DNA of 64,000 nt from Strigamia acuminata (lineage: Eukaryota; Arthropoda; Chilopoda; Geophilomorpha; Linotaeniidae): NCBI GenBank assembly GCA_949358305.1, contig OX442318.1:11888517-11952516 (forward strand), read 5' to 3'. The position numbers were made by a program, and so were the translations under genes. The notes under the pieces were generated by a model. That model worked only from the letters and a program-made list of their open reading frames with translations, was not told the DNA's origin and made no database searches. Shown here piece by piece: positions 63,079 through 64,000 of this stretch (position 1 is its first letter; each line of letters begins with the position of its first letter).

Positions 63079-64000
63079 CCGAACTTATCCAGTGTCCGAT
63101 CTTTACGCAAATTTATTATGCTTACGAGTGTCTTAGAGCTTTAACACCAAAAGGACAGCAAAAGAAACGATACAAACATTTAATTTTCATGTCACTAATG
63201 TGCAATGTCTTTTCGTTTTTCCGTGTGGAAAAAAATGAAATTTAGTTTTTGAATTTGGCACCGAGATACCGTTTAATCCTGAATGTGTTGTGCGACCTTT
63301 GATCAGATTTTCAGTTTGACTTTTTTATATTTTTTTTTCATTTTTTTTAAAAAGAGAAGATTAGTGCAGAAAATAATGGCATGCCCCTTGACAATTTATA
63401 GGCGAGGGAATTTGATGGCTCTCCCAGGAATGTTATTCAGTGTTCCATCACACTCAGTCTACCGTGTTATTACATCGTGACATCCAAGAGGTCTTCATTA
63501 GGGAAAAAAATCGAAATCGACCTGCAATTTCCCGCCGTTTATACCATACACGGAGCACAATCGCTTGTTTCTATTATTTATAATGGTTAAAAAAACAAAA
63601 CTGTTCGGACCCGAGAGATATTATCATTTTCTACATCCACCCATATCTGTTTTTCTCTTTTTTCTTCCAGTTTAAATCGCTCCAAAAACAAATTATTAAG
63701 CCGTGTTTTCTCACAGCCAAAATGTACACATTTAAAACCTTGATAAGAAGATGTTGGCAATGTTTTGTCACGTAGAAATAAGTCTTAAACGTGGGAAAAA
63801 ACCTTCGATGTGGCTTAAAAAGCAGTATTGTCTCCGTATGGATCATTTAACCTTTGCAAAGCTATATTATAAAACTGTTTTTGACACGAAAAAGATTAAA
63901 ATTTCACGAGAAAACTAAATCCCCAAACTTGTAAGATGAAAAAAGACACCGATCTAACATTATTTCACAAAAAAATATCAAAAAATCATTAATTATTAAT
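63079..64000. other. Right edge of the window, no recognised features
   Basis: Short reading frames only, none with family resemblance. AT-rich with poly-T runs. Confidence 0.5.

Noticed and set aside
63036-63245. Possible transposase fragment upstream of a GCACCGAGATACC motif
   Set aside because: No DDE motif or helix-turn-helix could be read, and the start overlaps a MITE end.

Overview
This is nuclear DNA of an animal, most likely an arthropod. It is AT-rich, has spliced genes with GT-AG introns, and carries many TA-flanked MITEs. It encodes DEG/ENaC channels of the expanded invertebrate kind, an Integrator subunit, a mitochondrial-type PCD/DCoH enzyme and a long multi-Ig receptor whose domain order I associate with arthropod proteins. 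The assignment to arthropods is inference. No bacterial operons, rRNA genes or CRISPR arrays were seen.

Layout. 1-15 kb: dispersed repeats, then two plus-strand DEG/ENaC sodium-channel loci (A about 1.46-6.17 kb, B about 6.21-14.68 kb). Locus B is split by a structurally intact Ty3/Gypsy LTR retrotransposon (8563-14263) with near-identical LTRs and a perfect CAATG target duplication. 15.1-15.9 kb: a SINE-like fragment and a dead fragment of a glucose/sorbosone-dehydrogenase-like gene. 17.7-22.5 kb: INTS10 (minus strand) and a PCBD-type pterin dehydratase (plus strand), arranged head to head over about 420 bp. 22.9-24.4 kb and 35.8-37.2 kb: two copies of one composite repeat whose 1-kb core is inverted between them.

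24.5-30.2 kb (minus strand): a nine-exon gene assembled here from phase-consistent exons. It encodes a 423-residue protein with a short J-domain-like N terminus, a coding NVN repeat, an acidic linker and an Aurora-kinase-like C terminus. That C terminus lacks the DFG aspartate, the HRD arginine, the helix-C glutamate and most of the activation loop. Its introns hold a Gypsy fragment, a foldback MITE, a 70-bp hAT-like MITE and a broken coiled-coil ORF on the other strand.

32.5-33.9 kb: a single-exon leucine-rich-repeat protein. 34-35.8 kb: a broken, unidentified coding locus. 38.0-59.2 kb (minus strand): eight exons of an Ig-superfamily transmembrane receptor whose 5' exons lie beyond the window, with very large introns full of minisatellites and MITEs. 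59.3-64 kb: only intronic or intergenic repeats are visible.

Main points of interest: the Aurora-like pseudokinase gene, the invertible composite repeat, the young retroelement in a channel gene whose splice donor is also mutated, and different private minisatellites in successive introns. Exon joins were read by eye and checked by phase and length; no database search was possible.
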